Part shown: positions 32,966 to 42,896 of the stretch, in pieces
Numbering within the stretch: position 1 is the first letter of the stretch
Layout: the number at the start of each line of letters is the position of its first letter
Assembly: GCA_033794685.1 (NCBI GenBank)
Contig: JARAYZ010000001.1
Length of the DNA: 64,000 nt
Direction: 5' to 3' (one strand)
Source: Lentzea sp033794685
GTDB taxonomy: Bacteria; Actinomycetota; Actinomycetes; Mycobacteriales; Pseudonocardiaceae
Notes under the pieces: model-generated
The model's input: only the letters and a program-made list of their open reading frames with translations
The model's database searches: none
What the model was told of the DNA's origin: nothing
Position numbers and translations under genes: made by a program

Positions 32966-34729
32966 GTGGCCACGCGCAAGAACGCAGCTTCAGCACCTCG
33001 AACCCATGCCGAACCTCCGATCACCGGCAGACTGGGCCCGGCCGAGCGCGAGGAGTCGTGGCAGCGGCTGGGAGCGGAGACGTTCGACGTCGTCGTGGTC
33101 GGCGGTGGTGTGGTCGGCGTCGGTGCGGCGCTCGACGCTGCCACCCGAGGCCTGCGGGTCGCCCTCGTCGAAGCCCGTGACCTGGCGTCCGGCACGTCGA
33201 GCCGGTCCTCCAAGCTCTTCCACGGTGGCCTGCGCTACCTGGAGCAGCTGGAGTTCGGCCTGGTCCGCGAGGCCCTGCGCGAACGCGAGCTGATGCTCAC
33301 GCGCATCGCGCCGCACCTGGTGAAACCGGTGGCGCTGCTCTACCCGCTCTCGAACAGGGTCTGGGAGCGCCCGTACACGGCCGCCGGTCTGTTCCTCTAC
33401 GACACGATGGGCGGCGCCCGGTCCGTGCCGGGGCAGAAGCACCTGACCCGCGCGGGTGCCCAGCGACTCGTGCCGGCGTTGAAGCGCGACGCGTTGATCG
33501 GTGGCATCCGCTACTACGACGCTCAGGCGGACGACGCCCGGCACACGATGATGGTCGGCCGCACCGCCGCCCACTACGGCGCCGTGGTGCGCACGTCGAC
33601 CCAGGTGATCGGGTTCCTGCGCGAGGCGGACCGGGTGTCCGGCGTACGGGTGCGCGACGTCGAGGACGGCCGTGAGGTCGACGTCCGGGCGCACGCGGTG
33701 ATCAACGCGACCGGTGTGTGGACCGACGAGTTGCAACGGCTGAGCGGCTCGCGCGGACGGTTCCGGGTGCGCGCGTCGAAGGGCGTGCACATCGTCGTTC
33801 CGCGCGACCGGATCGTCGCCGAGGCCGGGATGATCCTGCGCACCGAGAAGTCCGTGCTGTTCGTGATCCCGTGGCGCAACCACTGGATCGTCGGCACCAC
33901 GGACACGGACTGGAACCTCGACCTGGCGCACCCCGCGGCCACCAAGCACGACATCGACTACATCCTCGAACACGTGAACTCGGTGCTCGCGACGCCGTTG
34001 ACGCACGACGACATCGAGGGCGTCTACGCGGGCCTGCGGCCGTTGCTGGCGGGCGAGTCCGACTCGACGTCGAAGCTCTCGCGCGAACACGCGGTGGCCC
34101 GCGTGGCTCCCGGCCTGGTCGCGATCGCGGGCGGCAAGTACACGACGTACCGGGTGATGGGCGCGGACGCCGTGGACGCGGCGCACGTCGACCTGCCCGG
34201 CCGGATCCAGCCGTCGATCACGGACAAGGTGCCGCTGGTCGGCGCCGACGGCTACCACGCGCTGGTCAACCAGGCCGACCAGTTGGCGGCCAAGCACGGC
34301 CTGCACCCGTACCGCGTCCGGCACCTGCTGGACCGCTACGGCTCGCTGGTGCACGAGGTGCTGTCGCTCGCGGCGGACAACCCGGAACTGCTCAAGCCCA
34401 TCCCGGCCTCACCGGACTACTTGCAGGTCGAGGCGGTGTACGCGGTCTCGCACGAGGGCGCGATGCACCTGGAGGACGTGCTGACCCGGCGCACCCGCAT
34501 CTCCATCGAGTACGCCCACCGCGGCGTCGACTCGTCGGAGGCGGTGGCCCGGCTCGTCGCGCCGTACCTCGGGTGGGACGAGGACACGATCAAGCGCGAG
34601 GTCGAGGTCTACAACGCACGCGTCGAAGCCGAGCGCGCGTCCCAGACCCAGCCGGACGACCAGGCGGCGGACGCGGTCCGCGCTGCCGCACCGGAAGCAC
34701 GTCCGCAGTTGACGGAGCCCGTGAGCTGA
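32966..34729 (+). CDS. glpD: Glycerol-3-phosphate dehydrogenase (FAD-dependent)
   Basis: The 587-residue membrane-associated flavoprotein has the FAD fold VVVVGGGVVGVGAALDAA (~residues 35-52), the TSSRSSKLFHGGLRYLEQ segment, FVIPWRNHWIVGTTDTDW and GGKYTTYRVMG, all typical of GlpD. It oxidises glycerol-3-phosphate to dihydroxyacetone phosphate, passing electrons to quinone. GTG 32966 follows AGGGAGG; the ~30-residue N-terminal tail and Gln/Pro-rich C-terminal tail are lineage-specific. Divergent from glpF-glpK. A hairpin at 34782-34816 follows. Confidence 0.94.
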   Translation: MATRKNAASAPRTHAEPPITGRLGPAEREESWQRLGAETFDVVVVGGGVVGVGAALDAATRGLRVALVEARDLASGTSSRSSKLFHGGLRYLEQLEFGLVREALRERELMLTRIAPHLVKPVALLYPLSNRVWERPYTAAGLFLYDTMGGARSVPGQKHLTRAGAQRLVPALKRDALIGGIRYYDAQADDARHTMMVGRTAAHYGAVVRTSTQVIGFLREADRVSGVRVRDVEDGREVDVRAHAVINATGVWTDELQRLSGSRGRFRVRASKGVHIVVPRDRIVAEAGMILRTEKSVLFVIPWRNHWIVGTTDTDWNLDLAHPAATKHDIDYILEHVNSVLATPLTHDDIEGVYAGLRPLLAGESDSTSKLSREHAVARVAPGLVAIAGGKYTTYRVMGADAVDAAHVDLPGRIQPSITDKVPLVGADGYHALVNQADQLAAKHGLHPYRVRHLLDRYGSLVHEVLSLAADNPELLKPIPASPDYLQVEAVYAVSHEGAMHLEDVLTRRTRISIEYAHRGVDSSEAVARLVAPYLGWDEDTIKREVEVYNARVEAERASQTQPDDQAADAVRAAAPEARPQLTEPVS

Positions 34730-34781
34730 CGTTCGGTGTGCTGGAGGGTGGCGTCGTTGTCGAACGGGCCCCGGACAGCAC

Positions 34782-34816
34782 TGTGGCGCGTGCGCAGTCG
34801 TTCCGCACGCGCCACA
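34782..34816. terminator. Terminator hairpin between glpD and M20 genes
   Basis: Perfect 13-nt arms (34782-34794, 34804-34816) with a 9-nt loop sit between convergent glpD and the M20 amidohydrolase genes. Confidence 0.85.
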
Positions 34817-34844
34817 ACGCCGCTCTGACCGAGAGGGTTCCGCT

Positions 34845-36122
34845 CTAAGCCAGAGCAGCCAACGCCGTGTGCACCATGACGCGGACGCCGACGAGGAGCG
34901 CGCGCTCGTCGAGGTCGAACGTCGGCTGGTGCAGATCGCGCTGCTTCTCCTGGCCGTCCCACACGCCGAGGCGCGCGAACGAGCCAGGCACGTGCTCCAG
35001 GTACCAGCCGAAGTCCTCACCACCGGAGGACTGCTCGGTGCCCGCGAGTGCGTCGTCACCCAGTGCGGCCTCGATGCCGGCGCGCAGGATCTGGGTGGAC
35101 TCGCGCTCGTTGACCACCGGCGGCACGCCGCGGCGGTGGTGCAGGTCGAAACCGACGCCGGTCGGGGCCAGCAGGCCCGTCACCAGGTCCTTGACCAGCG
35201 GCTCCAGCTCGGCCCAGATGTCTCGGTCGCCGGTGCGCAGCGTGCCGCGCACCATGCCGTCCTGCGGCACGGCGTTCGGCGCCTCGCCCGCGTGCACCGC
35301 GCCCCACACCAGGACGGTGCCGGAGCGGGGGTCGACGCGGCGCGACAGCATCGTCGGCAGGCCGGTGATGACCGTGCCGAGCGCGTGCACCAGGTCCGCG
35401 GTGAGGTGCGGGCGCGACGTGTGGCCGCCCGGCGAGGACAGCCGCAGTTCCAGCAGGTCGGAGGCCGACGTGATGGCGCCGATCCGCGTGCCGATGCGGC
35501 CGACCTGCAGACGCGGGTCGCAGTGCAGGCCGAAGATCCGCTCCACGCCGTCGAGCCCACCCGCGGCGAGCACGTCGAGCGCACCGCCCGGCATGACCTC
35601 CTCGGCCGGCTGGAACACCAGGCGGATGCGGCCGGGCAGCTCCGTCGCCGAGGCGAGGGCCAGCGCGGTGCCGAGCAGGACCGTGGTGTGGGCGTCGTGA
35701 CCGCACGCGTGCGACACACCGTCCACAGTGGAACCGAACGGGAGGCCGGTGTTCTCGTGCAGCGGCAGGGCGTCCATGTCCGCGCGGAGGGCCACGCAGC
35801 GAGGGCCGTGGCCGATGTCGCAGATCAGGCCCGTGCCGCCGGGAAGGATGCGCGGCTTGAGGCCGACCTCGCGCAGCAGCTTCGCGACGAGCTCAGTGGT
35901 GTTGTACTCGCGCCGGGAGAGCTCGGGGTTGGCGTGGATGTGGCGCCGCCAGGCGACGACGTCGGAGGCGTGTGCCTTCAGCCAGTCGTCGAGCCAGGCC
36001 GGGCCACGGCCTTCTCCGAGATCATCCACAGGAGACATGCTCACCCCGGTGGGGTCGACAAGCATCTCAGGGAACGTCTTCACAGTTGAGGAGCCCGAGA
36101 GCCGGGAGTCCAGAACCGTCAT
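34845..36122 (-). CDS. M20-family amidohydrolase (AmiA1-like)
   Basis: The 425-residue zinc hydrolase shows ALRADMDALPL, the metal-binding VSHACGHDAHT, FQPAEEVMPGG with the catalytic Glu and GGEDFGWYLEHVPG, as in N-acyl-amino-acid/hippurate hydrolases. It would release amino acids or aromatic acids from amide conjugates. By position it corresponds to AmiA1 (Rv3305c) of M. tuberculosis, next to its paralogue AmiB1. ATG 36122 overlaps the upstream M20 stop (ATGA). The first ~45 residues are outside the conserved fold, and a start near 36038 is possible. Confidence 0.88.
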   Translation of the reverse strand: MTVLDSRLSGSSTVKTFPEMLVDPTGVSMSPVDDLGEGRGPAWLDDWLKAHASDVVAWRRHIHANPELSRREYNTTELVAKLLREVGLKPRILPGGTGLICDIGHGPRCVALRADMDALPLHENTGLPFGSTVDGVSHACGHDAHTTVLLGTALALASATELPGRIRLVFQPAEEVMPGGALDVLAAGGLDGVERIFGLHCDPRLQVGRIGTRIGAITSASDLLELRLSSPGGHTSRPHLTADLVHALGTVITGLPTMLSRRVDPRSGTVLVWGAVHAGEAPNAVPQDGMVRGTLRTGDRDIWAELEPLVKDLVTGLLAPTGVGFDLHHRRGVPPVVNERESTQILRAGIEAALGDDALAGTEQSSGGEDFGWYLEHVPGSFARLGVWDGQEKQRDLHQPTFDLDERALLVGVRVMVHTALAALA

Positions 36123-37291
36123 GCCGCACCTCCGCGGGCCAGCAGCCGTGCGCGCTGCTGGGAATCGGTGGCTGTCGCGATCGTCGTCCAGGCCATGGCA
36201 AGTGCTCCGTCGAGGAGCGCACGGTCGGCCGACGCCGAGGCACAGGCGGTCGCGAACTCTAGTTGGTGGTTCACCGCGTCTCCGCAGTCGATGGCGATTG
36301 TCGGGTGGATTGCGGGCAACACTCTGGTGACGTTGCCCATGTCGGTGCTCCCGATCTTCTCTCGCTGTTCCTGCTCGGGCGAGAGCGGTCGTCTGCCCAG
36401 CTCAGTGGCCGCACGCCGGTAGGCGTCGGCGAGCCACGGATCGGGTGTCAACTCGGCGTAGATCGGCGAGACCTGCACCACCTCATGGGTGCAGCCGGTC
36501 GCGAGCGCACCGGCTGAGAAGCAGTCCCGAATTCGGTTCTCCAGGCGCTGCAACGATTCCAGGTTTTCCGCCCTCACATCGAACATCGCCGATGCGCGGG
36601 CGGGTATTACGTTCGGCACGGTGCCGCCGTTGGTGACAATGCCGCTCACCATCTGGCCGGGCTCGAAGTGCTGCCGCAGCAGACTGATCGACATCTGGGC
36701 GATCGTGACCGCGTCCGCGGCGTTGACGCCCAGGTGCGGGGCCGCGGCCGCGTGGGACGGCTTGCCCTTGTAGTGCACCTCGAGATCGGTGATGGCGAGC
36801 GATTTGGCGGCGCACGACTCGTACGGCGCCGGGTGCACCATCATCGAGAGCGAGACGTCGTCGAACACGCCTCGTTCCAGCATGAGCACCTTGCCGCCGC
36901 CGACCTCTTCGGCCGGGGTCCCGATCACCTTCACGGTGACACCCAGCTGGTCGGCGACGTCACGCAGAGCGAGTGCCGCACCGACGGAGGCCGCGGCGAT
37001 GACGTTGTGCCCGCACGCGTGCCCGACCTCGGGCAGCGCGTCGTACTCGGCGCAGAGGCCCAGCACGAGCTCGCCGTCGCCGAACGTCGCGACGAACGCG
37101 GTGTCGAGGTCAGCCACACCTCTGTCGACCTCGAAACCCTCCTTGACCAGCAAGGAGGTGATTTTCTCGACGCTGCGGTGCTCCTCGAAGGCCAGCTCGG
37201 GTTCGGCGTGGATCGAGTGCGACAGGTCCAGCAGCGCGTCCGAGTACCGCTCGACGGTCGAGCGTGTGCTGATCTTCAAGTCGGTACCCAT
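36119..37291 (-). CDS. M20-family amidohydrolase (AmiB1-like)
   Basis: The 390-residue product is an M20 hydrolase with GLCAEYDALPEVGHACGHN (metal and active-site region), IGTPAEEVGGGKVLM and the dimerisation domain (YKGKPSHAAAAPHLGVNAADA). This pattern fits aminobenzoyl-glutamate-type or aminoacylase-type enzymes. It corresponds by order to AmiB1 (Rv3306c). ATG 37291 is preceded by AGGATGG. First gene of a two-gene operon; the 219-bp upstream gap contains a short palindrome at 37450-37468. Confidence 0.88.
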   Translation of the reverse strand: MGTDLKISTRSTVERYSDALLDLSHSIHAEPELAFEEHRSVEKITSLLVKEGFEVDRGVADLDTAFVATFGDGELVLGLCAEYDALPEVGHACGHNVIAAASVGAALALRDVADQLGVTVKVIGTPAEEVGGGKVLMLERGVFDDVSLSMMVHPAPYESCAAKSLAITDLEVHYKGKPSHAAAAPHLGVNAADAVTIAQMSISLLRQHFEPGQMVSGIVTNGGTVPNVIPARASAMFDVRAENLESLQRLENRIRDCFSAGALATGCTHEVVQVSPIYAELTPDPWLADAYRRAATELGRRPLSPEQEQREKIGSTDMGNVTRVLPAIHPTIAIDCGDAVNHQLEFATACASASADRALLDGALAMAWTTIATATDSQQRARLLARGGAA

Positions 37292-37449
37292 TTGCCACCA
37301 TCCTGCATCACCACTTGACTGACGCGGCGCGCTGATGATGATCAACCGGACGGCCGGTCGCAGCGCTGCGCCGAGCGGCGAGCGAGTTTCGGTCTGACCG
37401 ATCAACGATGACGCAAATGGCCGGGAGGGACGTTTGATTTTGACTATTA

Positions 37450-37468
37450 CGTCCCATCATGCGGGACG
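37450..37468. promoter_or_regulatory. Short palindrome upstream of M20 operon
   Basis: CGTCCCA-tcatg-CGGGACG-like symmetry (arms of 6 with near-match centre) lies in the gap between the M20 operon and the small membrane protein gene. It may be an operator; no consensus is recognised. The rest of 37292-37510 shows nothing else. Confidence 0.3.
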
Positions 37469-37510
37469 AACGGTCCCAGCCGAACAGAACGCGGGCCAGC
37501 CCTTCGCGGA

Positions 37511-37804
37511 CTATCCCTTCTTGGCAGCCCGCTCCTTGCGCCACTTCGCCCACCGCTTCTTGTTGCGGAGGTAGACGAGGGCGAACAGCACCACGGCGAT
37601 GCCGCCCATCCACAGCTTGCGCTTGGTCTCCTCGCGAGCTTCGGGCGACGGCTCCTGCGGCGCGTTCACGTCGGGAGCCGGGTTCACGGTCGTCTGCTGC
37701 GCGACCGGCACAGGCGCGTTCGCCGCCTCCTGCGCGGACGCCACACCGGCGATCCCGAGAACGCTCATCAGCGAGAACACGCAGGCCAGCAGCAACCTCG
37801 ACAT
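37511..37804 (-). CDS. Small secreted/membrane protein, unknown
   Basis: The 97-residue product has a Sec signal peptide (MSRLLLACVFSLMSVLGIAG, cleavage near ASA-QE), an extracytoplasmic Pro/Gln/Glu-rich stretch and a C-terminal membrane helix (WMGGIAVVLFALVYL) followed by a strongly basic tail (RNKKRWAKWRKERAAKKG). No family was recognised. ATG 37804 lies 7 nt after TAGAGT (37817-37812), a leaderless promoter. It is the last gene before meaB on the same strand. Confidence 0.6.
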   Translation of the reverse strand: MSRLLLACVFSLMSVLGIAGVASAQEAANAPVPVAQQTTVNPAPDVNAPQEPSPEAREETKRKLWMGGIAVVLFALVYLRNKKRWAKWRKERAAKKG

Positions 37805-37860
37805 GCCCCGAACTCTACCTCGAATACCACGATCGAAGGTCACCCAAACTAGTTAAGCGC

Positions 37861-38853
37861 CTACCGTGAGTCCGATTGGAACGCCTGCAGAATCTGCTCG
37901 GCCGCAAGGGTGGCGGTGAGCTCTCCGAGGCGGACCTTCTCCTCCAGGGAGGGGGCGAGGGAGCGGACGGCCGCACTGTCGCGCACCTGCCGCCACAGTT
38001 CGTCGTGGACCATCATCCAGGTCCAGTCGATCTGCTGACGGCGGCGGCGTTCGTCCAGCTCTCCGGCGTCGGTCAGGGTCCGGCGATGTTCCAGCACGCG
38101 GGACCACAGCTCGTCGAGCCCGGTCCCGGTGAGGCCCGAGCACGTGAGCACGGGCGGGTGCCACAGCGCGTCCGGCGGGCGCAGCAGTTTGAGGGCGCCG
38201 GCCAGTTCCCGCGCGGCCTTGCGGGCGTCCAGTTCGTGCTCGCCGTCGGCCTTGTTGACCGCGATGACGTCCGCGAGCTCCAGGATGCCCTTCTTGATGC
38301 CCTGCAGCTGGTCGCCGGTGCGGGCGAGGGTCAGGAACAGCGAGCAGTCCGTCATGTTGGCGACGGCCACCTCGGACTGCCCGACGCCGACGGTCTCGAC
38401 CAGCACCACGTCGAAGCCCGCGGCCTCGACCAGCACGATCGTCTCGCGGGTGGCCTGTGCGACGCCGCCGAGCGTCCCCGACGTCGGAGAGGGCCGGATG
38501 AACGCGTTCTGGTTCACCGACAGCCGTTGCATCCGCGTCTTGTCACCCAGGATGCTGCCGCCGGTGCGCGTCGAGGACGGGTCGACGGCGAGCACCGCGA
38601 CCCGGTGCCCCTGCTCGGTCAGCGTGGTGCCGAGGGCGTCGATGAACGTCGACTTGCCCACGCCGGGCACACCGGTGATGCCGACGCGGATCGCGTCGCC
38701 CGACTTCGGCAGCAGTTCGACCAGCAGTTCCTGGGCCTTGGCCCGGTGCTCGGCGCGCGTCGACTCGACGAGCGTGATGGCCTTGGCCAGCACGCCGCGA
38801 TCGCCGTCGAGGACGCCTTTCGTGTACTCGGCGACGTCGATGACCCTAGCCAT
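37861..38853 (-). CDS. meaB: Methylmalonyl-CoA mutase chaperone GTPase
   Basis: The 330-residue G3E GTPase has Walker A GVPGVGKSTFID (~residues 61-72), DPSSTRTGGSILGDKTRM, ETVGVGQSE and the NKADG base-specificity motif. MeaB protects and reloads the B12-dependent methylmalonyl-CoA mutase. It overlaps the mutB stop by 8 nt, the typical mutA-mutB-meaB operon end. Confidence 0.95.
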   Translation of the reverse strand: MARVIDVAEYTKGVLDGDRGVLAKAITLVESTRAEHRAKAQELLVELLPKSGDAIRVGITGVPGVGKSTFIDALGTTLTEQGHRVAVLAVDPSSTRTGGSILGDKTRMQRLSVNQNAFIRPSPTSGTLGGVAQATRETIVLVEAAGFDVVLVETVGVGQSEVAVANMTDCSLFLTLARTGDQLQGIKKGILELADVIAVNKADGEHELDARKAARELAGALKLLRPPDALWHPPVLTCSGLTGTGLDELWSRVLEHRRTLTDAGELDERRRRQQIDWTWMMVHDELWRQVRDSAAVRSLAPSLEEKVRLGELTATLAAEQILQAFQSDSR

Positions 38854-40984
38854 GGTGTCCGAGCAGGTCCGCGAGCTTCACCAGCAGGTCCTTGGCCGCG
38901 TCCGCGATCACGGTGCCGGGCGGGAAGATCGCCGCCGCGCCCGCCGCGTACAGCTCGTCGAAGTCCTGCGGCGGGATGACACCACCGACGACGATCATGA
39001 TGTCCTCGCGGCCGAGCTTGGTGAGCTCCTCCTTGAGCGCCGGGACGAGCGTGAGGTGCCCGGCGGCGAGCGAGGACACGCCGACGACGTGCACGTCGGC
39101 CTCGACGGCCTGGCGCGCGACCTCGTCCGGCGTCTGGAACAGCGGGCCGACGTCGACGTCGAAGCCGAGGTCCGCGAACGCCGTGGCGATGACCTTCTGG
39201 CCGCGGTCGTGGCCGTCCTGGCCCATCTTCGCGACGAGGATGCGGGGGCGACGGCCTTCTTCCTCGGCGAAGGCCTCGACGACCTCGCGGCAGGCGTCCA
39301 CGTTGGACACTGAACCGACCTCCTGCCGGTAGACGCCTGAGATGGTGCGGATCTGGGCGCTGTGCCGGCCCCAGACCTTGCCGAGCGACTCGGAGATCTC
39401 GCCGACGGTGGCCTTCGCGCGGGCGGCGTCGATCGCCAGCTCCAGCAGGTTGCCCTCACCGCTCGTGGCGGCGTTCGTCAGGGCGGCGAGCGCACCGTCC
39501 ACTGCGGACTGGTCGCGTTCTTCCCTGAGCCTGCGCAGCTTTTCGAGCTGCTGGGCGCGAACCCCGGCGTTGTCGACCTTCAGCACGTCGATCTGCTCGT
39601 CGTTGGTGACGAGGTACTTGTTGACGCCGATGACGGGCTGGCGTCCGGAGTCGATGCGGGCCTGGGTGCGTGCGGCGGCCTCTTCGATGCGCAGCTTCGG
39701 GATGCCCTCGTCGATCGCGCGGGCCATGCCGCCGGCCGCCTCGACCTCGGTGATGTGCTCCCAGGCCTTGGCCGCGAGTTCCGCGGTGAGGCGTTCGACG
39801 TAGGCGCTGCCGCCCCACGGGTCGATGACGCGCGTGGTGCCGGATTCCTGCTGCAGCAGCAGCTGGGTGTTGCGGGCGATGCGCGCGGAGAAGTCGGTGG
39901 GCAGGGCGAGGGCTTCGTCGAGTGCGTTGGTGTGCAACGACTGCGTGTGCCCCTGCGTCGCCGCCATGGCCTCGACGCACGTGCGCGCGACGTTGTTGAA
40001 CACGTCCTGCGCGGTGAGGGACCAACCGGACGTCTGGCAGTGCGTGCGCAGGCTCAGCGACTTCTGCGACTTCGGTTCGAAGTCGTTGACCAGCTTCGCC
40101 CAGAGCAGGCGCGCGGCCCGCATCTTCGCGATCTCCATGAAGTAGTTCATGCCGATCGCCCAGAAGAAGCTCAGCCGCGGCGCGAACTTGTCGACGTCCA
40201 GCCCGGCTTCCTTGCCGGCGCGGATGTACTCGACACCGTCCGCGAGCGTGTACGCCAGTTCCAGGTCGGCCGTCGCCCCGGCCTCCTGCATGTGGTAGCC
40301 GGAGATGGAGATGGAGTTGTACTTCGGCATGTGCTGGGAGGTGAAGGCGAAGATGTCGGAGATGATCCGCATCGACTGCTTCGGCGGGTAGATGTAGGTG
40401 TTGCGGACCATGAACTCCTTGAGGATGTCGTTCTGGATCGTCCCCATGAGCTGCTCCGGCTTCACCCCCTGCTCCTCCGCGGCGACCACGAAGAGCGCCA
40501 GGATCGGCAGCACCGCGCCGTTCATCGTCATCGACACGGACATCTTGTCCAGCGGGATGCCGTCGAACAGCGTGCGCATGTCGTAGATCGAGTCGATCGC
40601 CACGCCGGCCATGCCGACGTCACCCGCCACCCGGGGGTGGTCCGAGTCGTAGCCGCGGTGGGTGGCGAGGTCGAACGCCACCGAGAGGCCCTTCTGGCCC
40701 GCGGCGAGGTTGCGGCGGTAGAAGGCGTTCGACTCCTCGGCAGTGGAGAAGCCCGCGTACTGGCGGACGGTCCACGGCTGGTTGACGTACATCGTCGGGT
40801 ACGGGCCGCGCAGGAACGGCGCGACGCCGGGGTAGGTCTGCAGGAAGTCCAGGCCGTCGGTGTCGGACGGGCCGTAGACCGGCTTGACCGCGATGCCCTC
40901 CGGCGTCTCCCACGCGGGCAGGTCGGTCTCGTACTTCGCCTGCGGAGTGGGGCCGAGGTCGACGTCCGCGAAGTTGGGGATCAT
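38846..40984 (-). CDS. mutB: Methylmalonyl-CoA mutase, large subunit
   Basis: The 712-residue product has a catalytic TIM barrel with TMYVNQPWTVRQYAGFS and RNTQLLLQQESGTTRVIDPW, and a C-terminal cobalamin-binding domain with DGHDRGQKVIATAFADLGFD; the cobalt-ligand His is near residue 590. It converts methylmalonyl-CoA and succinyl-CoA into each other, linking propionyl-CoA carboxylase (accA/accD/accE in this window) with the TCA cycle. ATG 40984 overlaps the mutA stop by 4 nt. Confidence 0.96.
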   Translation of the reverse strand: MIPNFADVDLGPTPQAKYETDLPAWETPEGIAVKPVYGPSDTDGLDFLQTYPGVAPFLRGPYPTMYVNQPWTVRQYAGFSTAEESNAFYRRNLAAGQKGLSVAFDLATHRGYDSDHPRVAGDVGMAGVAIDSIYDMRTLFDGIPLDKMSVSMTMNGAVLPILALFVVAAEEQGVKPEQLMGTIQNDILKEFMVRNTYIYPPKQSMRIISDIFAFTSQHMPKYNSISISGYHMQEAGATADLELAYTLADGVEYIRAGKEAGLDVDKFAPRLSFFWAIGMNYFMEIAKMRAARLLWAKLVNDFEPKSQKSLSLRTHCQTSGWSLTAQDVFNNVARTCVEAMAATQGHTQSLHTNALDEALALPTDFSARIARNTQLLLQQESGTTRVIDPWGGSAYVERLTAELAAKAWEHITEVEAAGGMARAIDEGIPKLRIEEAAARTQARIDSGRQPVIGVNKYLVTNDEQIDVLKVDNAGVRAQQLEKLRRLREERDQSAVDGALAALTNAATSGEGNLLELAIDAARAKATVGEISESLGKVWGRHSAQIRTISGVYRQEVGSVSNVDACREVVEAFAEEEGRRPRILVAKMGQDGHDRGQKVIATAFADLGFDVDVGPLFQTPDEVARQAVEADVHVVGVSSLAAGHLTLVPALKEELTKLGREDIMIVVGGVIPPQDFDELYAAGAAAIFPPGTVIADAAKDLLVKLADLLGHHG

Positions 40985-42747
40985 CGCTCCACTCCAAGGA
41001 AGTCGTAGGTGGTGTTGAGGATCTCGAGGGCGGGACAGCCCAGGTGGACGAAGCCGTCGACCTCCGCGTCGGACTTCTTGCCCGCGAGGAGTACCCGCTC
41101 GGCACCGGCCTGACGCAGTGCCTCGACGGTGGCGACGGCCTGGTCGGCGTAGCTGGTGTCGCTGCCGCAGACGACCGCGACCCGTGCGCCGGACTCCTTG
41201 AACTTCTGCGCCACGTCGTCGGCGGTCTTGGTCGGGCCCGCGTTGGGGGTGGCGAAGCCGCCGGCGTTGAAGAGGTTGGCGGCGAAGGTGGCCCTGGCGG
41301 TGTGGGCGGCGACCGGACCGAGGGTGGCGAGGAAGACCTGCGGGCGTTCGGACTGGGCGTCGGCGAGGTCGCGCAGCTCTTCGAAGGCCTGTGCATAACG
41401 CACCCGCGGCAGCCCGAAATTGTCAGACCTGCCTGAGAAACTTGGGATGGGGGGCGATTCCCCCCAGGGGGCCTGCGAGTCGGAATCGATTCCGGGTTCC
41501 CGCACGACCGGCTTCTCCCCGAGGTTCGGGAACTCGCTCACCCCGGTGATCGGGTCGCTCCGGTCCGCCAGCCGTGCCGACCGCGCCGCCCAGGTCTCGG
41601 CGATCCGCGCCGCCACCAGCGAACGAGCCTCCTCGATCCCGCCGGCGCGCTCGATCTCCTGGAACCAGGCCCAGGCCGACACCGCCAGCGAATCCGTCAG
41701 CTGCTCGACGTACCAGGACCCGGCGGCGGGGTCGATCACCTCACCGAGGTGCGACTCCTCCAGCAACAGGTTCTGCGTGTTGCGCGCGATCCGCCGGGCG
41801 AACTCGTCCGGCAATCCGATCGCCGCGTCGAAAGGCTGCACGGTCACCGAATCGGCCCCGCCGAGACCGGCCGACAGCGTGGCGATCGTGGTGCGCAGCA
41901 TGTTCACCCAAGGGTCGCGGCGGGTCATCATCGCCGACGACGTCACGGCGTGCTGCACCTGCACGGCATCGGTGGTGGAATCGACCCCGGACACCTCGGC
42001 CACCCGCGCCCACAACCGGCGAGCGGCGCGCAGCTTCGCGATCGTCATGAACTGGTCGGCCGTCGCGGCGTAGCGGAACTCCAACTGCGCGAAAGCCTCC
42101 GAGGCGGGCAACCCGGCGTCCGTCAGAGCGCGCAGGTACGACACCGCCAGCGCGAGAGAGGCGCCCAGTTCCTCGGAGTCGGAGCCGCCGGCGTCGTGGA
42201 ACGGCAACGCGTCCACAACGACGGTCCGCAGCCCCGGGAATGCCGAGCGGGCCTGCTTGATCACGTCCAGGGCCTCGCCGAACGGTGTCAGGGCCAGGTT
42301 GCCGCGCACCTCGGACGCCAGCACCGGCGCCTGGTCGTAGATCCGCAGCATCGCGCGTGCCGCGTCCACCGAACCGTCCAGCACGATCGGTGCGAGATCG
42401 AGGTAGACGCCTTCCAGCAACCGTTCGAGTGACGCGGCCGGCACGGCGAGCCAGAGGGAGGTGACGCCGCCTTCGAGGTCGTTCATCAGGGCGACCGGAT
42501 CGGGAACGGCGTGGCGCTGCCGGACGTCCCAGCCCTGCTTCACCGGCGCGAGCGCATACGGCTCGAGGGCGTCGTCGAGGGTGTAGAGCGGCTGGAGTTC
42601 GATGCCGTCGTACGTCTTCGTGACCAGCGAGTCGAAGCTCGCTCCGGTCTTGCGGAGGACGGCGTCGACCAGCTCACGCCACTGTTCCCTCGACGCGGAG
42701 GGGAACTCGTTCGGGCGGAATTCGGCGGTCAATGCCAACTCCATCAT
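40981..42747 (-). CDS. mutA: Methylmalonyl-CoA mutase, small subunit
   Basis: The 588-residue paralogue of MutB forms the heterodimer but has no DGHDRG box; instead its C-terminal flavodoxin-like domain reads VAVVCGSDTSYADQAV. Residues ~345-365 carry RNTQNLLLEESHLGEVIDPA, matching the family. It supports the catalytic large subunit. Two adjacent ATGs (42747, 42744) are both possible starts, with a TAACACT box just upstream. First gene of mutA-mutB-meaB. Confidence 0.92.
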   Translation of the reverse strand: MMELALTAEFRPNEFPSASREQWRELVDAVLRKTGASFDSLVTKTYDGIELQPLYTLDDALEPYALAPVKQGWDVRQRHAVPDPVALMNDLEGGVTSLWLAVPAASLERLLEGVYLDLAPIVLDGSVDAARAMLRIYDQAPVLASEVRGNLALTPFGEALDVIKQARSAFPGLRTVVVDALPFHDAGGSDSEELGASLALAVSYLRALTDAGLPASEAFAQLEFRYAATADQFMTIAKLRAARRLWARVAEVSGVDSTTDAVQVQHAVTSSAMMTRRDPWVNMLRTTIATLSAGLGGADSVTVQPFDAAIGLPDEFARRIARNTQNLLLEESHLGEVIDPAAGSWYVEQLTDSLAVSAWAWFQEIERAGGIEEARSLVAARIAETWAARSARLADRSDPITGVSEFPNLGEKPVVREPGIDSDSQAPWGESPPIPSFSGRSDNFGLPRVRYAQAFEELRDLADAQSERPQVFLATLGPVAAHTARATFAANLFNAGGFATPNAGPTKTADDVAQKFKESGARVAVVCGSDTSYADQAVATVEALRQAGAERVLLAGKKSDAEVDGFVHLGCPALEILNTTYDFLGVER

Positions 42748-42896
42748 GCGTTGCAGTGTTACCGACCGGTACCGGCACGGCTATGTGAGGTTCACCGCCG
42801 TTAACGATGCAGTCGGGGTCCGACGGAGAGAGTGTCCCCGACCGCGGCCGACGGGACCAAAGAAGCGACCCCCGATCTGTCAGGAAGAATGGAAAC

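Noticed and set aside
36021..36032. TCATCCACA as a DnaA box near the M20 genes
   Set aside because: Single weak match inside a coding region; only the 48.5-48.9 kb cluster exceeds chance.
41400..41480. Odd composition in mutA coding sequence suggesting a frameshift
   Set aside because: The reading frame stays open and both flanks align with the mutase small-subunit pattern; it looks like a variable linker before the C-terminal domain.
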